From: CAZQXD01 sp964597315
GTDB taxonomy: Bacteria; Pseudomonadota; Gammaproteobacteria; Competibacterales; Competibacteraceae
NCBI GenBank assembly: GCA_964597315.1
Contig: CAZQXD010000007.1
Coordinates: 1-64,000, forward strand
Direction of reading: 5' to 3'
Length of the DNA stretch: 64,000 bases
Below, piece after piece: positions 54,697-63,980 of this stretch. The notes beneath the pieces are model-generated. The model did no database searches, was not told the origin of the DNA, and was given only the letters and a program-made list of their open reading frames with translations. Made by a program: the position numbers and the translations under genes. Position 1 is the stretch's first letter; each line of letters starts with the position of its first letter.

Positions 54697-56013
54697 TCAG
54701 GGCCGGGCCAGATAGTTGCGAGCCAGATAGGCTTCCACGATCCGATTGGGGTCTTGCATCAGCTTGTCCTTCCAGCCCCCTAGCCGAACCCTGCCCTGGA
54801 TCAGGCCCCTCAGCACACCCACATGCTGGGTCAGCCCCAGGGCGGTGGCGCCCACCAGAATGTCTTCTTGAAATTTCAGGCTGATGTAGCGGTACCGGTC
54901 CGCCTCCACGGACTCCACGGACTCCCCGTCCTCGGTCCCCATCCACAGGCCGAAGGAACTGGAGATCAGGCCCAGGGTGTCCAACACGTTCATGTTGATG
55001 CTGCCCTGATAATAGGTGCGGTTGCCGGCCATGTTTTGGGCGCTGATCCGGCCATGGTCAGAGGCGGTAGGCTGAATGGCGTGGACCTCGTTGGCGCCGG
55101 TGGAGAAATCCCGCCCTTGAGCCACGTCTCCGGCGGCGTAGACGTCGGGAATGTTGGTTTGCAGAAAATGATCCACCAGAATGCCCCTGTCGGTTTCGAT
55201 GCCGCTGCCCTCGATAAACTCCAGCTTGGGCTTGACGCCGGCGGCGGAGATCACCAGATCGGCGTCCAGTTCCTGGCCGCTGTCGAGGCTGACCTTAAAG
55301 CGGCTCTCGGCTGGCTCCGGGGCGCCGCCCAGGCCGATGGCGCCGAGGAGCTTCTGGAAGCCGCCGGGTTTCTCGCTATTAGACTGGATGGCGGTCACCC
55401 GGGTGGAGGTATGGACGGCGATGCCCTTGGACTGGCACCAGGACTTGATCAGCTTACCGGCGGTCTCGTTCATCATTCGCGGCACCATGCGGTCGCCCAT
55501 TTCCACCACCGTCAGCCGCACCCCCCGCAAGGCCAGGGCTTCCAGCACGATACAGCCGATGAAACCGGCGCCGATCAGCAGCACCTTGGCGTCTTTTTGG
55601 GCCAGCTTGATGATATGGCGGGCATCCTCCAGGGTCCAGCAGGTGTGTACGCCCGCCTGGTCCACGCCGTCCACCGGCGGTTTGACAGGCCGGGAGCCGG
55701 TGGCGATGAGCAGTTTGTCGTAATTATGGCCACCGCCCCTTTCGAGGGTCAGACGCTTGTTGGCGGTGTCCACGGCGGTGACCCGGTCGTTGACGATGCG
55801 GATGCCAAGGGCCTGGTAATGATCGCCGTCGTGGCGCAGATGGGTGCCTTCCTCGCCCACTTTTTCGATCAGCAGGTAGGGAATGGCCATGCGGCTATAA
55901 GGACGCTCCGGCTCGTCCCCGATCAAGGTGATGTCCCCTTGGGGATCGGCCTTGCGCAGGGTTTCCGCCGCCACTACCCCGGCGGGACCGGCGCCGATGA
56001 TCACGTAGTGCAT
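54697..56013 (-). CDS. FAD/NAD(P)-dependent oxidoreductase subunit of the AOR complex (AorC-like)
   Basis: 438 residues of the pyridine nucleotide-disulfide oxidoreductase class: FAD site IIGAGPAGVVAAETLRK at the start, NAD site VLLIGAGFIGCIVLEAL near 155, and ADLVISAAGVKPKLEFIEG with DVYAAGDVAQG for the flavin. No redox-active CxxxxC is seen. In Aromatoleum AorABC a similar FAD subunit passes electrons between AOR and NAD+. It lies directly downstream of the AOR gene. Confidence 0.88.
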   Translation of the reverse strand: MHYVIIGAGPAGVVAAETLRKADPQGDITLIGDEPERPYSRMAIPYLLIEKVGEEGTHLRHDGDHYQALGIRIVNDRVTAVDTANKRLTLERGGGHNYDKLLIATGSRPVKPPVDGVDQAGVHTCWTLEDARHIIKLAQKDAKVLLIGAGFIGCIVLEALALRGVRLTVVEMGDRMVPRMMNETAGKLIKSWCQSKGIAVHTSTRVTAIQSNSEKPGGFQKLLGAIGLGGAPEPAESRFKVSLDSGQELDADLVISAAGVKPKLEFIEGSGIETDRGILVDHFLQTNIPDVYAAGDVAQGRDFSTGANEVHAIQPTASDHGRISAQNMAGNRTYYQGSINMNVLDTLGLISSSFGLWMGTEDGESVESVEADRYRYISLKFQEDILVGATALGLTQHVGVLRGLIQGRVRLGGWKDKLMQDPNRIVEAYLARNYLARP

Positions 56014-56076
56014 TGCGTATCCTCCTGGACAGATAGGCGGGCGCGACGCTCCGGGCGGAGCGCCGCGGCGACGGGT

Positions 56077-57933
56077 TTACAGACCCAGCCTGGCGCGGGT
56101 CTCGTCACTGAGTCGGCCTTCCGGGGTCCAGCCACGGAGTTCGTAGTACTCCGGGATCATTTTATCCAGCTCGTTGACATGGCCCTTGGCCGGGCCGGTC
56201 TTGGCGGGCTCCTTGAGCAGCCGGGGCGGCAGGGTATCGTCGGCGGCGGTCATACCGGCGGCATTGTTGAATTCCCGCTCCAGATTCCAGATCCGCTCCC
56301 CCACCTCCAGACAGGTCTCCACGGACCAGTCCCCCTCGCAGGCGGCGTCGATCTGGGGGGCGATATCGTCCAGGGTCCAGGCGAAAGTGGTGAACACGCA
56401 GATGCCTGCGGAATCCACCAGGGCGGTGGCGTCCTGGAACGCCTTGACCAGTTCCGGCTTGCCTTCGGTGACCAGAGGGTCGGTCTTGGTGGGAATCCCC
56501 AGCACCTCGGAGGACACGGTATAGGAGCGCAGATGGCAGGCGCCCCGGTTGGAGGTGGCGTAGGTCAGCCCCATGCCCTTGATGCTCCGGGCGTCATAGG
56601 CCGGGAACTCCTGGCCCTTGACGGTCATGGACAGTTCCGGGTGGCCGTACTTCTCGCACAACCGCTTGGAGCCTAGGCCCAACTCCAGGCCGAAGCCCTC
56701 GCCCTTGCCGGTCACCTCGGAGGCCCAGCACAGGGCCTCGGCGGAGCCGAATTTCAGCTCCACGCCGCCGGTCTGCTCCTGGGTGATCAGCCCCATGTCG
56801 TAGAGTTCCATGGCGGCGGCCACGGTGGCCCCGAAGGAGATGGGGTCCAAGCCTTGCTCGTTGCAGATGAACTGGGCGTAGGTCAGGGCGTCAATGTCGT
56901 CCACCCCGGTGTCGCAGCCCAAGGCCCAAGCGGCCTCGTACTCCAGCCCCCCGGAGGCCACTTTATAGCGGTCCTTGCCCTCCCCCTGGATGGAGAAATG
57001 CTCGGGGTCGATGGTGGAAATGCGCCCGCAGGCGATGGTGCAGCCGAAACAGGCGCCATTGCGTACCAGATTGGGTTTGCCGTCGGACTGACGAGGCTCG
57101 TGCATGGCCTCCCCGGAAATCCGGGAAGCTCCTTCGAACTGCACATCCCGCCAGTTGCGGGTGGGCATGGCGCCGATCTCGTTGATCACGTTCATAAGCA
57201 CCTGGGTGCCGTACTTGGGCAGGCCCTGGCCGGTGACGGCATTCTCCGCCAGCACTTTCTTACCGGCCCGGGTAGTCTCCATGAACCGTTTCGGGTCTTT
57301 GATATTGCCCACCCCCAGGGTGCCCCGCACCGCCACCGCCTTGAGGTTCTTGGACCCCATGACCGTGCCCACCCCGGAACGCCCGGCGGCCCGGTGCAGA
57401 TCGTTGACGATGGCCGAGAACAGCACACCCTTCTCGGCCCCCTGGCCGATGGCCGCCACCCGCAGCAGGGGGTCCTGGTGCTTGGTGTGCAGCCAGCGGT
57501 CGGCCTCCCATAGGGTCTTGCCCCAGATGTCGTCGGCGGGCAGCAGTTCGGCTTTGCGGTCCTCCACATACAGATACACGGGCTTCGGGGCCTTACCCTC
57601 GAAAATAATCATGTCCCAACCGGCGTTCTTGAGTTCGGCCCCGAAGTGGCCGCCGGAGTTGGAACAGGCCACGCAGCCGGTCAGGGGGCTTTTGGTGACC
57701 ACCGAATAACGGCCTCCGGTGGAGACCATGGTGCCGGTCAGCGGCCCGGTGGCCATGATCATTTTGTTGTCCGGGGACAGAGCATCCACCTGGGGATCGA
57801 TCTCCTCCACCAGATATTTGGTGGCCAGGCCCCGCTGGCCAAGATACTGCTTGGCCCACTCCATGTTCAGAGGCTCGGATTGAATACTGCCTTCGGTCAG
57901 GTTTACGCGCAGGATTTGCTTGGTCCAGGCCAT
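56077..57933 (-). CDS. Aldehyde:ferredoxin oxidoreductase family catalytic subunit (AorB-like)
   Basis: 618 residues of the AOR family that binds a tungsten- or molybdenum-bis-pterin and one [4Fe-4S] cluster. Visible signs: N-terminal MAWTKQILRVNLTEGSIQSE, ATGPLTGTMVSTGGRYSVVT, SGGHFGAELKNAGWD, the CFGCTIACGR cluster motif, and the fourth Cys in DSAGICVFTT. AOR oxidises aldehydes to acids and, with NAD(H) subunits, can run in reverse. GAGGAGGG precedes the ATG. It is flanked by its ferredoxin and FAD subunits. Confidence 0.93.
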   Translation of the reverse strand: MAWTKQILRVNLTEGSIQSEPLNMEWAKQYLGQRGLATKYLVEEIDPQVDALSPDNKMIMATGPLTGTMVSTGGRYSVVTKSPLTGCVACSNSGGHFGAELKNAGWDMIIFEGKAPKPVYLYVEDRKAELLPADDIWGKTLWEADRWLHTKHQDPLLRVAAIGQGAEKGVLFSAIVNDLHRAAGRSGVGTVMGSKNLKAVAVRGTLGVGNIKDPKRFMETTRAGKKVLAENAVTGQGLPKYGTQVLMNVINEIGAMPTRNWRDVQFEGASRISGEAMHEPRQSDGKPNLVRNGACFGCTIACGRISTIDPEHFSIQGEGKDRYKVASGGLEYEAAWALGCDTGVDDIDALTYAQFICNEQGLDPISFGATVAAAMELYDMGLITQEQTGGVELKFGSAEALCWASEVTGKGEGFGLELGLGSKRLCEKYGHPELSMTVKGQEFPAYDARSIKGMGLTYATSNRGACHLRSYTVSSEVLGIPTKTDPLVTEGKPELVKAFQDATALVDSAGICVFTTFAWTLDDIAPQIDAACEGDWSVETCLEVGERIWNLEREFNNAAGMTAADDTLPPRLLKEPAKTGPAKGHVNELDKMIPEYYELRGWTPEGRLSDETRARLGL

Positions 57934-57976
57934 GTCACGCCCTCCTCAAACTGTGTCAGGTACCGATCAGGCCCGC

Positions 57977-58450
57977 TCAGACCCGCGCCTTGTTGTCGGT
58001 CTTGGCGGCCCAGGCCCGCATCCGGTCCAGGCCGGTCCAGTTGGCGTCGATATAGGTGATGGCCGCGGTGGGACAAGCCTTGGCGCAAGCCGGGTCGCCG
58101 CCGCAGAGATTGCATTTGATCACCTTGCCGGTGGCGGCGTTGTAGTTCACGGTGCCGAAGGGGCAGGCGATGGTGCAGACCTTGCAGCCGACACAGACGT
58201 CCCCGTTGACCTCCTTGGCGCCGGTGGCCTTGTTGAGGGTGATGGCCTCCACGGGGCAGGCGTGCAGGCACCAGGCTTCGTCGCACTGGGTGCAGGTGTA
58301 GGGCACAAAGCGGCCCTGGTCGTGGAAATTGAATACCTTGATGCGCGATTTCGCCGGGTTCATGATGCCGTCCTGCTCCAGTGAGCAGGCCATTTCGCAC
58401 TGTAGGCAGCCGGTGCATTTCTCGGGATCGATATGCAACGCTCTCATCAT
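57977..58450 (-). CDS. Four-cluster ferredoxin subunit (AorA-like)
   Basis: 157 residues with four [4Fe-4S] motifs: CTGCLQCEMAC, CTQCDEAWCLHACP, CVGCKVCTIACP and CNLCGGDPACAKACP. Such polyferredoxins carry electrons between the AOR catalytic subunit and its FAD partner and may form a nanowire, as in AorA. AGGAGG lies 9 nt before the first of two adjacent ATGs. It is the first AOR subunit gene, 43 nt upstream of the catalytic gene. Confidence 0.93.
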   Translation of the reverse strand: MMRALHIDPEKCTGCLQCEMACSLEQDGIMNPAKSRIKVFNFHDQGRFVPYTCTQCDEAWCLHACPVEAITLNKATGAKEVNGDVCVGCKVCTIACPFGTVNYNAATGKVIKCNLCGGDPACAKACPTAAITYIDANWTGLDRMRAWAAKTDNKARV

Positions 58451-58540
58451 GGGCTGGGACCTCCTGGGAATCTGGTGGTGTTGGTCCGGGTCACACCCCC
58501 CCTATGTGAGTCCGGCACTCGGGATGTTTACGCCAAGGCG

Positions 58541-59563
58541 TCAGCCTCCCGTGGCATTCATGTGGCGCAGGATCACCGGCCGCGCCCGCAGATTGAATTC
58601 ATGGCCCTGGGGCTTGATCTCCATGGCCTTGACGATGGTTTCCTTGAGCCGCTCCAGGTCGCCGGGGTGGGCGCGCAGAACGTGGCGCAAGTCCACGGAG
58701 TGTTCCTGGCCCAGGCACAGCAACAGCCGACCCTCGGCGGTGACCCGTACCCGGTTGCAGTCGCCGCAGAAGTTATGGCTATGGGGGGAGATAAACCCGA
58801 TCCGGGAAGGGCTGCCTGCCGCCCGGTAGTACTTGGACGGGCCGCCAGTGGTTTCCGTGGTGGCGATCAGCTCGAAGCGCCGGGCCAGGTCGGCGCGGAT
58901 CTGATCCGATGAATAATAAGCCTCGGCCCGGTCGTGGTCGCCGATCACCCCCAGGGGCATTTCCTCGATGTAGGTGATGTCCATGCCGTTGTCCATGGCG
59001 AAACGGGCCAGGTCCACCACCTCGTCGTGGTTGCGGTGCTTGAGGATCACGGCATTGAGCTTGATGCGCGGAAAGCCAGCGGCCTGGGCGGCGCGGATAC
59101 CCCGTAGCACCTGCTCTAGGTCGCCAACCCGAGTAATGCGCCGGAAACGCTCGGGCCGCAGACTGTCCAAGCTGACGTTGATGCGCCCCATGCCGGTGGC
59201 CCGCAACTCCACGGCCAGGCGCTCCAGTTGCGAGCCGTTGGTGGTCATCACCAGTTCCCCCAGGCCCGGCAGGCCGCCCAGCTCCCGAAACAACCACAGG
59301 ACGTTTTTGCGGACCAGGGGTTCACCGCCGGTGATACGGATTTTGGAGACCCCCAACTCGCTGAAGGCCCGCCCGACCATGGCCAGTTCCTCAAGGGTGA
59401 GGATTCTAGCCCGGGGCAGGAATGCAGTGTCCTCGCTCATGCAGTACACGCAGCGGAAGTCGCAACGGTCGGTGACCGAGATACGCACATAGGTGACGTG
59501 GCGACCGAAGCGGTCGATCAGCTTGGGGGTGTCCGAGGCAGTCTGGCCGGTTGTGACATGCAC
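58541..59563 (-). CDS. moaA: GTP 3',8-cyclase MoaA
   Basis: 340 residues. The radical-SAM motif is CDFRCVYC near residue 34; the second cluster is FCGDCNRVRVTAEGRLLLC; the C terminus ends in Gly-Gly. MoaA carries out the first step of molybdopterin synthesis. A GTG start at 59563 is used with AAGGTG upstream. It sits just before the aldehyde oxidoreductase genes and would feed their pterin cofactor. Confidence 0.96.
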   Translation of the reverse strand: MHVTTGQTASDTPKLIDRFGRHVTYVRISVTDRCDFRCVYCMSEDTAFLPRARILTLEELAMVGRAFSELGVSKIRITGGEPLVRKNVLWLFRELGGLPGLGELVMTTNGSQLERLAVELRATGMGRINVSLDSLRPERFRRITRVGDLEQVLRGIRAAQAAGFPRIKLNAVILKHRNHDEVVDLARFAMDNGMDITYIEEMPLGVIGDHDRAEAYYSSDQIRADLARRFELIATTETTGGPSKYYRAAGSPSRIGFISPHSHNFCGDCNRVRVTAEGRLLLCLGQEHSVDLRHVLRAHPGDLERLKETIVKAMEIKPQGHEFNLRARPVILRHMNATGG

Positions 59564-59800
59564 GGTGTTGCACCTTCTAGTGGGTTACGGATGCCAAGAG
59601 AACGCGGGATCGCGGCGTCGACGAGCAGGTATGAACGGGTGGAACAGCCAGAAAAACCCGGCCCAACTCATGGGGCACATCCCGACAACTAGCATCAACC
59701 ATCACCATCATGCTGTAACTGATACCAATCAAGGCTGGCGAACCCGCGGCGCTGCTGAGTATCAGTGTAGCGCGAACACGGGCATGTCGCCGCCATGTAG

Positions 59801-60100
59801 TCACTGGGCGCCCTTGCTGGCCTCCGCGAAAGCGGCCTGCTGCTCGGGGCTGGACTCTGTCTGGTGCTTGGATTTCCATTCCGAATAGGGCATCCCATAC
59901 ACGATCTCCCTGGCCTCCTCGTAGCTCATTTCGACGCCTTTCTCCTCGGCCGCCGCCCGATACCATTTGGATAGGCAGTTACGGCAGAAACCGGCCAGGT
60001 TCATCAAGTCAATGTTCTGTACCTCGGTATGCTCTCGCAAGTGCGCCACCAGCCGTCGGAAGGCCGCAGCTTCCAATTCGATACGGGTTTGTGGGTCCAT
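59801..60100 (-). CDS. DUF1244 protein
   Basis: 99 residues starting MDPQTRIELEAAAFRRLVAH at 60100, where AGGAGG lies 5 nt upstream. It matches DUF1244, short helical proteins with NLAGFCRNCLSKWYRAAAEE and YEEAREIVYGMPYSEWK. Function unknown; the two Cys in FCRNC may bind metal. The longer in-frame reading upstream is not supported. Confidence 0.9.
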   Translation of the reverse strand: MDPQTRIELEAAAFRRLVAHLREHTEVQNIDLMNLAGFCRNCLSKWYRAAAEEKGVEMSYEEAREIVYGMPYSEWKSKHQTESSPEQQAAFAEASKGAQ

Positions 60101-60322
60101 GGAACCTCCTGAATCAGCACCTGGGGCGGCACAAACACACCACCCCGTAAACGATCCGCGTCGGTAAACTAGCCGGAAACCTATAATTTTTGCTGGTTCG
60201 CGGCCAGCGAAGCCGAAGCGACGCCCCCGGACACCGGTTCCAACCCATGGCAACCGGCGTCGTTGTGATTATAGGCGCACTGGCCGGACAAAGGGCTGCG
60301 GGAGGCATACCACACACCCTCC

Positions 60323-61450
60323 CTACCGGTTCATGACCTGCATAGCCTCACCTACCGACAGCACATGCCACCCTGCATGCAAGGCCCTGTCCCGGTCGCC
60401 TAGGTCAATGGCAATGCCTTCTTTAACTTCTGGCCAGGCCAGTTCCAGTTGGGCGATCACTGCTTGATCCGGGCCAACAAGTTCATAGCCCACTTGGGGT
60501 TTAGCTTTGTTTTTAGCCTTGTAGTGGTACAACAGACCATGAACTGCGGGGTCGGCCAGTTTGAATATCGACCCCCAGCTACCGTTATCGAGCAGGACCT
60601 GTTTTCGTCTTAACTGATTAATCAGCTTCATATCTTTGTGCCTGACCTGCATATGATTGTGCATAGGTTCCTTGCGGTGGCAGTCCATACATAAGGCTCG
60701 CAGATTGGCATCGCGGTTGTCGCGCTTGTTGCCGTTGATATGGTGCGTGTGCAGCAAGCGTTCATGACCGAACAGGCTGACCCCGCAGTTTTCGCAGACG
60801 AAACCCTTGGCCCGCCGGTAAGCAAGGGAGACTTGCCTCCAGTCGTCGCTGTACCCGGCGCCGTACAGAACGTCGTCATTCTTCGGCAGACTACGAAACA
60901 GGGAACTGTAACTGGCAAAAAATTCGCCGATCCCGAACTGTTCAACCATATCGGTCCTGTCATTTTTGCTTTTTGCTTTGTAGTTCTTGTAGTTCAAATA
61001 AGTCAGACAGTCCCGACAGACGAGCAGTCGCGCCTCGCCCTCCATGGTTTGGCCCGTAATACTGTCTGTGCCGTGGATATGGAAACTGCCACCGAGGTTG
61101 TTGGTGACTTTATAGCGGGCGAATCGATTTGCCTGGCGCATCCGCTCCAGGGTGCGGCAGTCGGCCACATGAAAGCGTTTACCCTTTTTGGCCTCCCCGC
61201 TCAGAACGGCCGATATGTTGAAGCCGTTATCAGGTATGAATAACAGAATCTGAACGCCATTGACGCTGAGCAGGCCGTTATCATTCTCCAGGTCTTCCAG
61301 ACTGATCTCGACTTCTTCCCCGCGCGTGAGCCGATTGTCGAATTCCATGTCAGCATCTCTCCGGTCCGAAACCCACTCAAAGTCCGCCTCCCCAGCGCCC
61401 ATCTGCCGAACACTGTGCCAAAGCGATGCGAAATCCACCTGCAACTTCAC
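60323..61450 (-). CDS. zorE: ZorE-like HNH endonuclease, type II Zorya
   Basis: 375 residues. The C-terminal half carries an HNH nuclease with zinc-binding pairs: CENCGVSLFGHERLLHTHHI, then NKRDNRDANLRALCMDCHRKE. The His pair and Asn are the expected catalytic residues. In type II Zorya the HNH protein ZorE replaces ZorC and ZorD and is thought to nick or degrade invading DNA once the ZorAB motor senses phage entry. The GTG start shares one base with the zorB stop (TAGTG). Confidence 0.85.
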   Translation of the reverse strand: MKLQVDFASLWHSVRQMGAGEADFEWVSDRRDADMEFDNRLTRGEEVEISLEDLENDNGLLSVNGVQILLFIPDNGFNISAVLSGEAKKGKRFHVADCRTLERMRQANRFARYKVTNNLGGSFHIHGTDSITGQTMEGEARLLVCRDCLTYLNYKNYKAKSKNDRTDMVEQFGIGEFFASYSSLFRSLPKNDDVLYGAGYSDDWRQVSLAYRRAKGFVCENCGVSLFGHERLLHTHHINGNKRDNRDANLRALCMDCHRKEPMHNHMQVRHKDMKLINQLRRKQVLLDNGSWGSIFKLADPAVHGLLYHYKAKNKAKPQVGYELVGPDQAVIAQLELAWPEVKEGIAIDLGDRDRALHAGWHVLSVGEAMQVMNR

Positions 61451-62154
61451 TAGCCTTGCTCCAGAATCTTGCGAATCTGCACCTCTGAGTTGGTAATCAC
61501 CCGGAAGCTGACCCGGCGAGATTTGCCTTGGTGCTCCAGGCCATCGCGGTCGAACACCAGCCGGGACGAGGAAAATCCTACCGCCGCGATATGCTGTTTT
61601 ATCCAGGACCGGTATGCCGCCACGCTGTCCATGTTGTAGACATGGTTGAGTACGCTGCGGGTGCGCCCCTGGGAGAGTTCCATATTCAAAAAGTACGCTT
61701 CGGCATCGCTGGTCTGGCTGTTCCAGATGCTGCTGGTATGCCCCTCGATACGCACCTCGTCGATGGAGTCATCGAACTGCTGAAGAATTTCCATGTAGCG
61801 GAGGAAGAAATCGTCCAGCACCTGCTTATAGCGTTCTTTCAGCTTGATTTCGCCGCTGGCGAACAGCACATCCGGCGAGCGGAACGTGAAAGTCAGGGTT
61901 TCCCGATCAATGGCGGCATCCCAGCGGGGCAGATCGGCCTCGAATTCCTCCATCAAGGCTTCGTAGAGGGCCACCTGATTCTCCTGATAGGCAACGGCCA
62001 CCTGCTTGATCTTGTCCCGCTCGATAAAGGCATTACGCATCAATGCGATGGAGATAAACAAGAACACCATCATCAGACCGGCCATCAGGTCGGAGACCGA
62101 CAGCCAGTGGGATTCTTCCTGTTCCAGTGACTTGGGACTAATCAGGGCGCTCAT
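61450..62154 (-). CDS. zorB: ZorB-like MotB/OmpA-domain stator protein
   Basis: 234 residues. One N-terminal membrane helix (LMAGLMMVFLFISIALM) is preceded by Asp22 (SVSDLMAG), the likely proton-carrying residue of MotB-type stators. A periplasmic OmpA-like domain follows: VRIEGHTSSIW and ELSQGRTRSVLNHV, which bind peptidoglycan. With ZorA it forms a 5:2 ion-driven motor in Zorya defence. The start overlaps the zorA stop (ATGA). Confidence 0.9.
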   Translation of the reverse strand: MSALISPKSLEQEESHWLSVSDLMAGLMMVFLFISIALMRNAFIERDKIKQVAVAYQENQVALYEALMEEFEADLPRWDAAIDRETLTFTFRSPDVLFASGEIKLKERYKQVLDDFFLRYMEILQQFDDSIDEVRIEGHTSSIWNSQTSDAEAYFLNMELSQGRTRSVLNHVYNMDSVAAYRSWIKQHIAAVGFSSSRLVFDRDGLEHQGKSRRVSFRVITNSEVQIRKILEQG

Positions 62155-63980
62155 CGGACGTTTACTCTCCGGTGTGCTTCGGTAATCCGACCCATCTCAG
62201 CCACCAGTGACTTATAGTCCTGGGTGAACTTCCCGGTGATGCTGGCCAGGGCCTTGCCCATCTCGTTCATGACCCGTCCGATCTCCATGCCCATGGCATC
62301 GTCGATCATGTTGACCTGCTTCTTCACGGCCTCGCCGGTGTCCCCAAGGGTTCCCTCAATGGTTTTGGACAGGCCGCTGAACACCTGCCGAGCCTGATTG
62401 GCCTGGGTGTCGGCCATCTCCCTCAGGGACTCGGTGAAACTGTCGCGCATCTCCCGCAATCCGTTGTCGAATGCCTTGCGGGCATTATTGGCCTCGTCGA
62501 TCATGGTGGCGCCGGCGCTGCGGAAGTCATCGGTGACTTGTTTACCTTCTTTCTGTAGGTCTGCCACCAGATTGCGTAGGATGTTATTGATATCGGTAAT
62601 AGAGTCTTCCAGGTGCTGTTTGACCTGTTCGCTCTGAGTCGATACCTGATCCGAAGTGGATACGAGCGCGCTGTTGACGCCGTGAACCGAGTTCTTGAAA
62701 TCCTCGGCTCCCGTCACAATGACGGTCTTCACCTGCTCCACACTCTCGGTCATGCCCTGGGCCAGAGCCTCGGAATTCGAAACCAGTGTTTTGTTGACCT
62801 GGTCCACGGAAGTCTGAAAACCCTCGGCCCCTGACTGAATGAGCGTCTTGATCTGCTCGGCGTTTTCGTTCATGCCCCGGGCCAGCGTTTCAGACGCGCC
62901 GCGTACCCCATCTAGCGTGGCGTCGATGTGCTGGCGGATTTCGGGCACGGCTTCCACCGCCCGGTCGCGGATGTCCCTGAAAGCATCCAGATGCTCACCC
63001 AGTTCGCTCAACTGATGCTGATTGACCTCGACGATCTGCTTGAGCTGCTCCATGGTCTCGGGAATCGTCCCAGCGTCGGTGCTGATCTTGGCCACTGAGG
63101 TCTCGGTCTGGGTGATGGCGCTGACCCCGAGTTGGTACTGCTGGATCATGTCGTGGATCTGCTGTTTATAATTTTCCTGCCATTCCAACAGTTTGCCCAC
63201 GGCTTCGTTAAGCGCCTTGAAGTTGTCCCCGAACTGCTCGGTCAGATTGTGGTTAAAATCCGCGATGGCCGCCTTGAGGGCTTCAATGACTTGCTCGGTG
63301 GCGGATTTAGCCATCATGTCGGCAAAGTCCTGAAGTTTGATCCAGAGTGTGTCGGTAAACTGCCCAAAGGCTTGCTGTTGAGTGGCGGCGGTGGCGGCCA
63401 GTTGGCCGGTGGTGGTGTTCAAGGCGACGAGTTCCCTGGCCGTAGCCTTATGCTGGTCAGACAGATCTCCACGCAGGAGCTTAACCTGTCCCATCAGGCT
63501 GGATTCGTCGTTCTCGCTGATGGCTTTCTTGAGGGCCTGGACGCTGTCGGTCTGAGCCTGGAGGGCGGCATACAAATCACCGATCCCCACCTGGTCCTCG
63601 TCCGGGACTTTAGACTTGCGCAGGCTGACCAGAAATGTGGAGGTCAGAATCTTGTAGAAAATCGATAGCGCCATCCCCGCCAAACTAGTGATAAAGGCGG
63701 TTTTCAAACCATTGAGCAGCAGGGTGATGCTGGCGTCGATCCGGGTGGGATCGAATTCTAGCAATCCGATGACAATGCCGACGAAGGTGCCCAGAATGCC
63801 TAGCGAAGTCAGCAAGGTCGGCGTGTAATGGGTCAGGGCTTGTAGCCAGCCGAAAGGTTTCAGCAGAACGGCTACGATGAAAATACCCAGAAGCAGCGCC
63901 AGAAAGAAATCGGTTACCGCCACGGCGCTTTGTTGTATGAGCCAGATTTCTAGGGGTTGGGATATAGACTGCGAGAACAT
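62151..63980 (-). CDS. zorA: ZorA-like MotA/TolQ/ExbB-domain protein with long coiled-coil tail
   Basis: 609 residues. The first about 130 residues carry the membrane helices of the MotA/ExbB family (LALLLGIFIVAVLL, TPTLLTSLGILGTFVGIVIG, AFITSLAGMALSIFY). Residues about 150-600 form a long helical tail with heptads and degenerate repeats such as LARGMNENAEQIKTLI and LAQGMTESVEQVKTVI. In ZorA such a tail reaches into the cytoplasm and transmits the signal to the effector. GAGAAAGGAA precedes the ATG at 63980. It is the first gene of the zorA-zorB-zorE operon at the right edge. Confidence 0.9.
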   Translation of the reverse strand: MFSQSISQPLEIWLIQQSAVAVTDFFLALLLGIFIVAVLLKPFGWLQALTHYTPTLLTSLGILGTFVGIVIGLLEFDPTRIDASITLLLNGLKTAFITSLAGMALSIFYKILTSTFLVSLRKSKVPDEDQVGIGDLYAALQAQTDSVQALKKAISENDESSLMGQVKLLRGDLSDQHKATARELVALNTTTGQLAATAATQQQAFGQFTDTLWIKLQDFADMMAKSATEQVIEALKAAIADFNHNLTEQFGDNFKALNEAVGKLLEWQENYKQQIHDMIQQYQLGVSAITQTETSVAKISTDAGTIPETMEQLKQIVEVNQHQLSELGEHLDAFRDIRDRAVEAVPEIRQHIDATLDGVRGASETLARGMNENAEQIKTLIQSGAEGFQTSVDQVNKTLVSNSEALAQGMTESVEQVKTVIVTGAEDFKNSVHGVNSALVSTSDQVSTQSEQVKQHLEDSITDINNILRNLVADLQKEGKQVTDDFRSAGATMIDEANNARKAFDNGLREMRDSFTESLREMADTQANQARQVFSGLSKTIEGTLGDTGEAVKKQVNMIDDAMGMEIGRVMNEMGKALASITGKFTQDYKSLVAEMGRITEAHRRVNVR

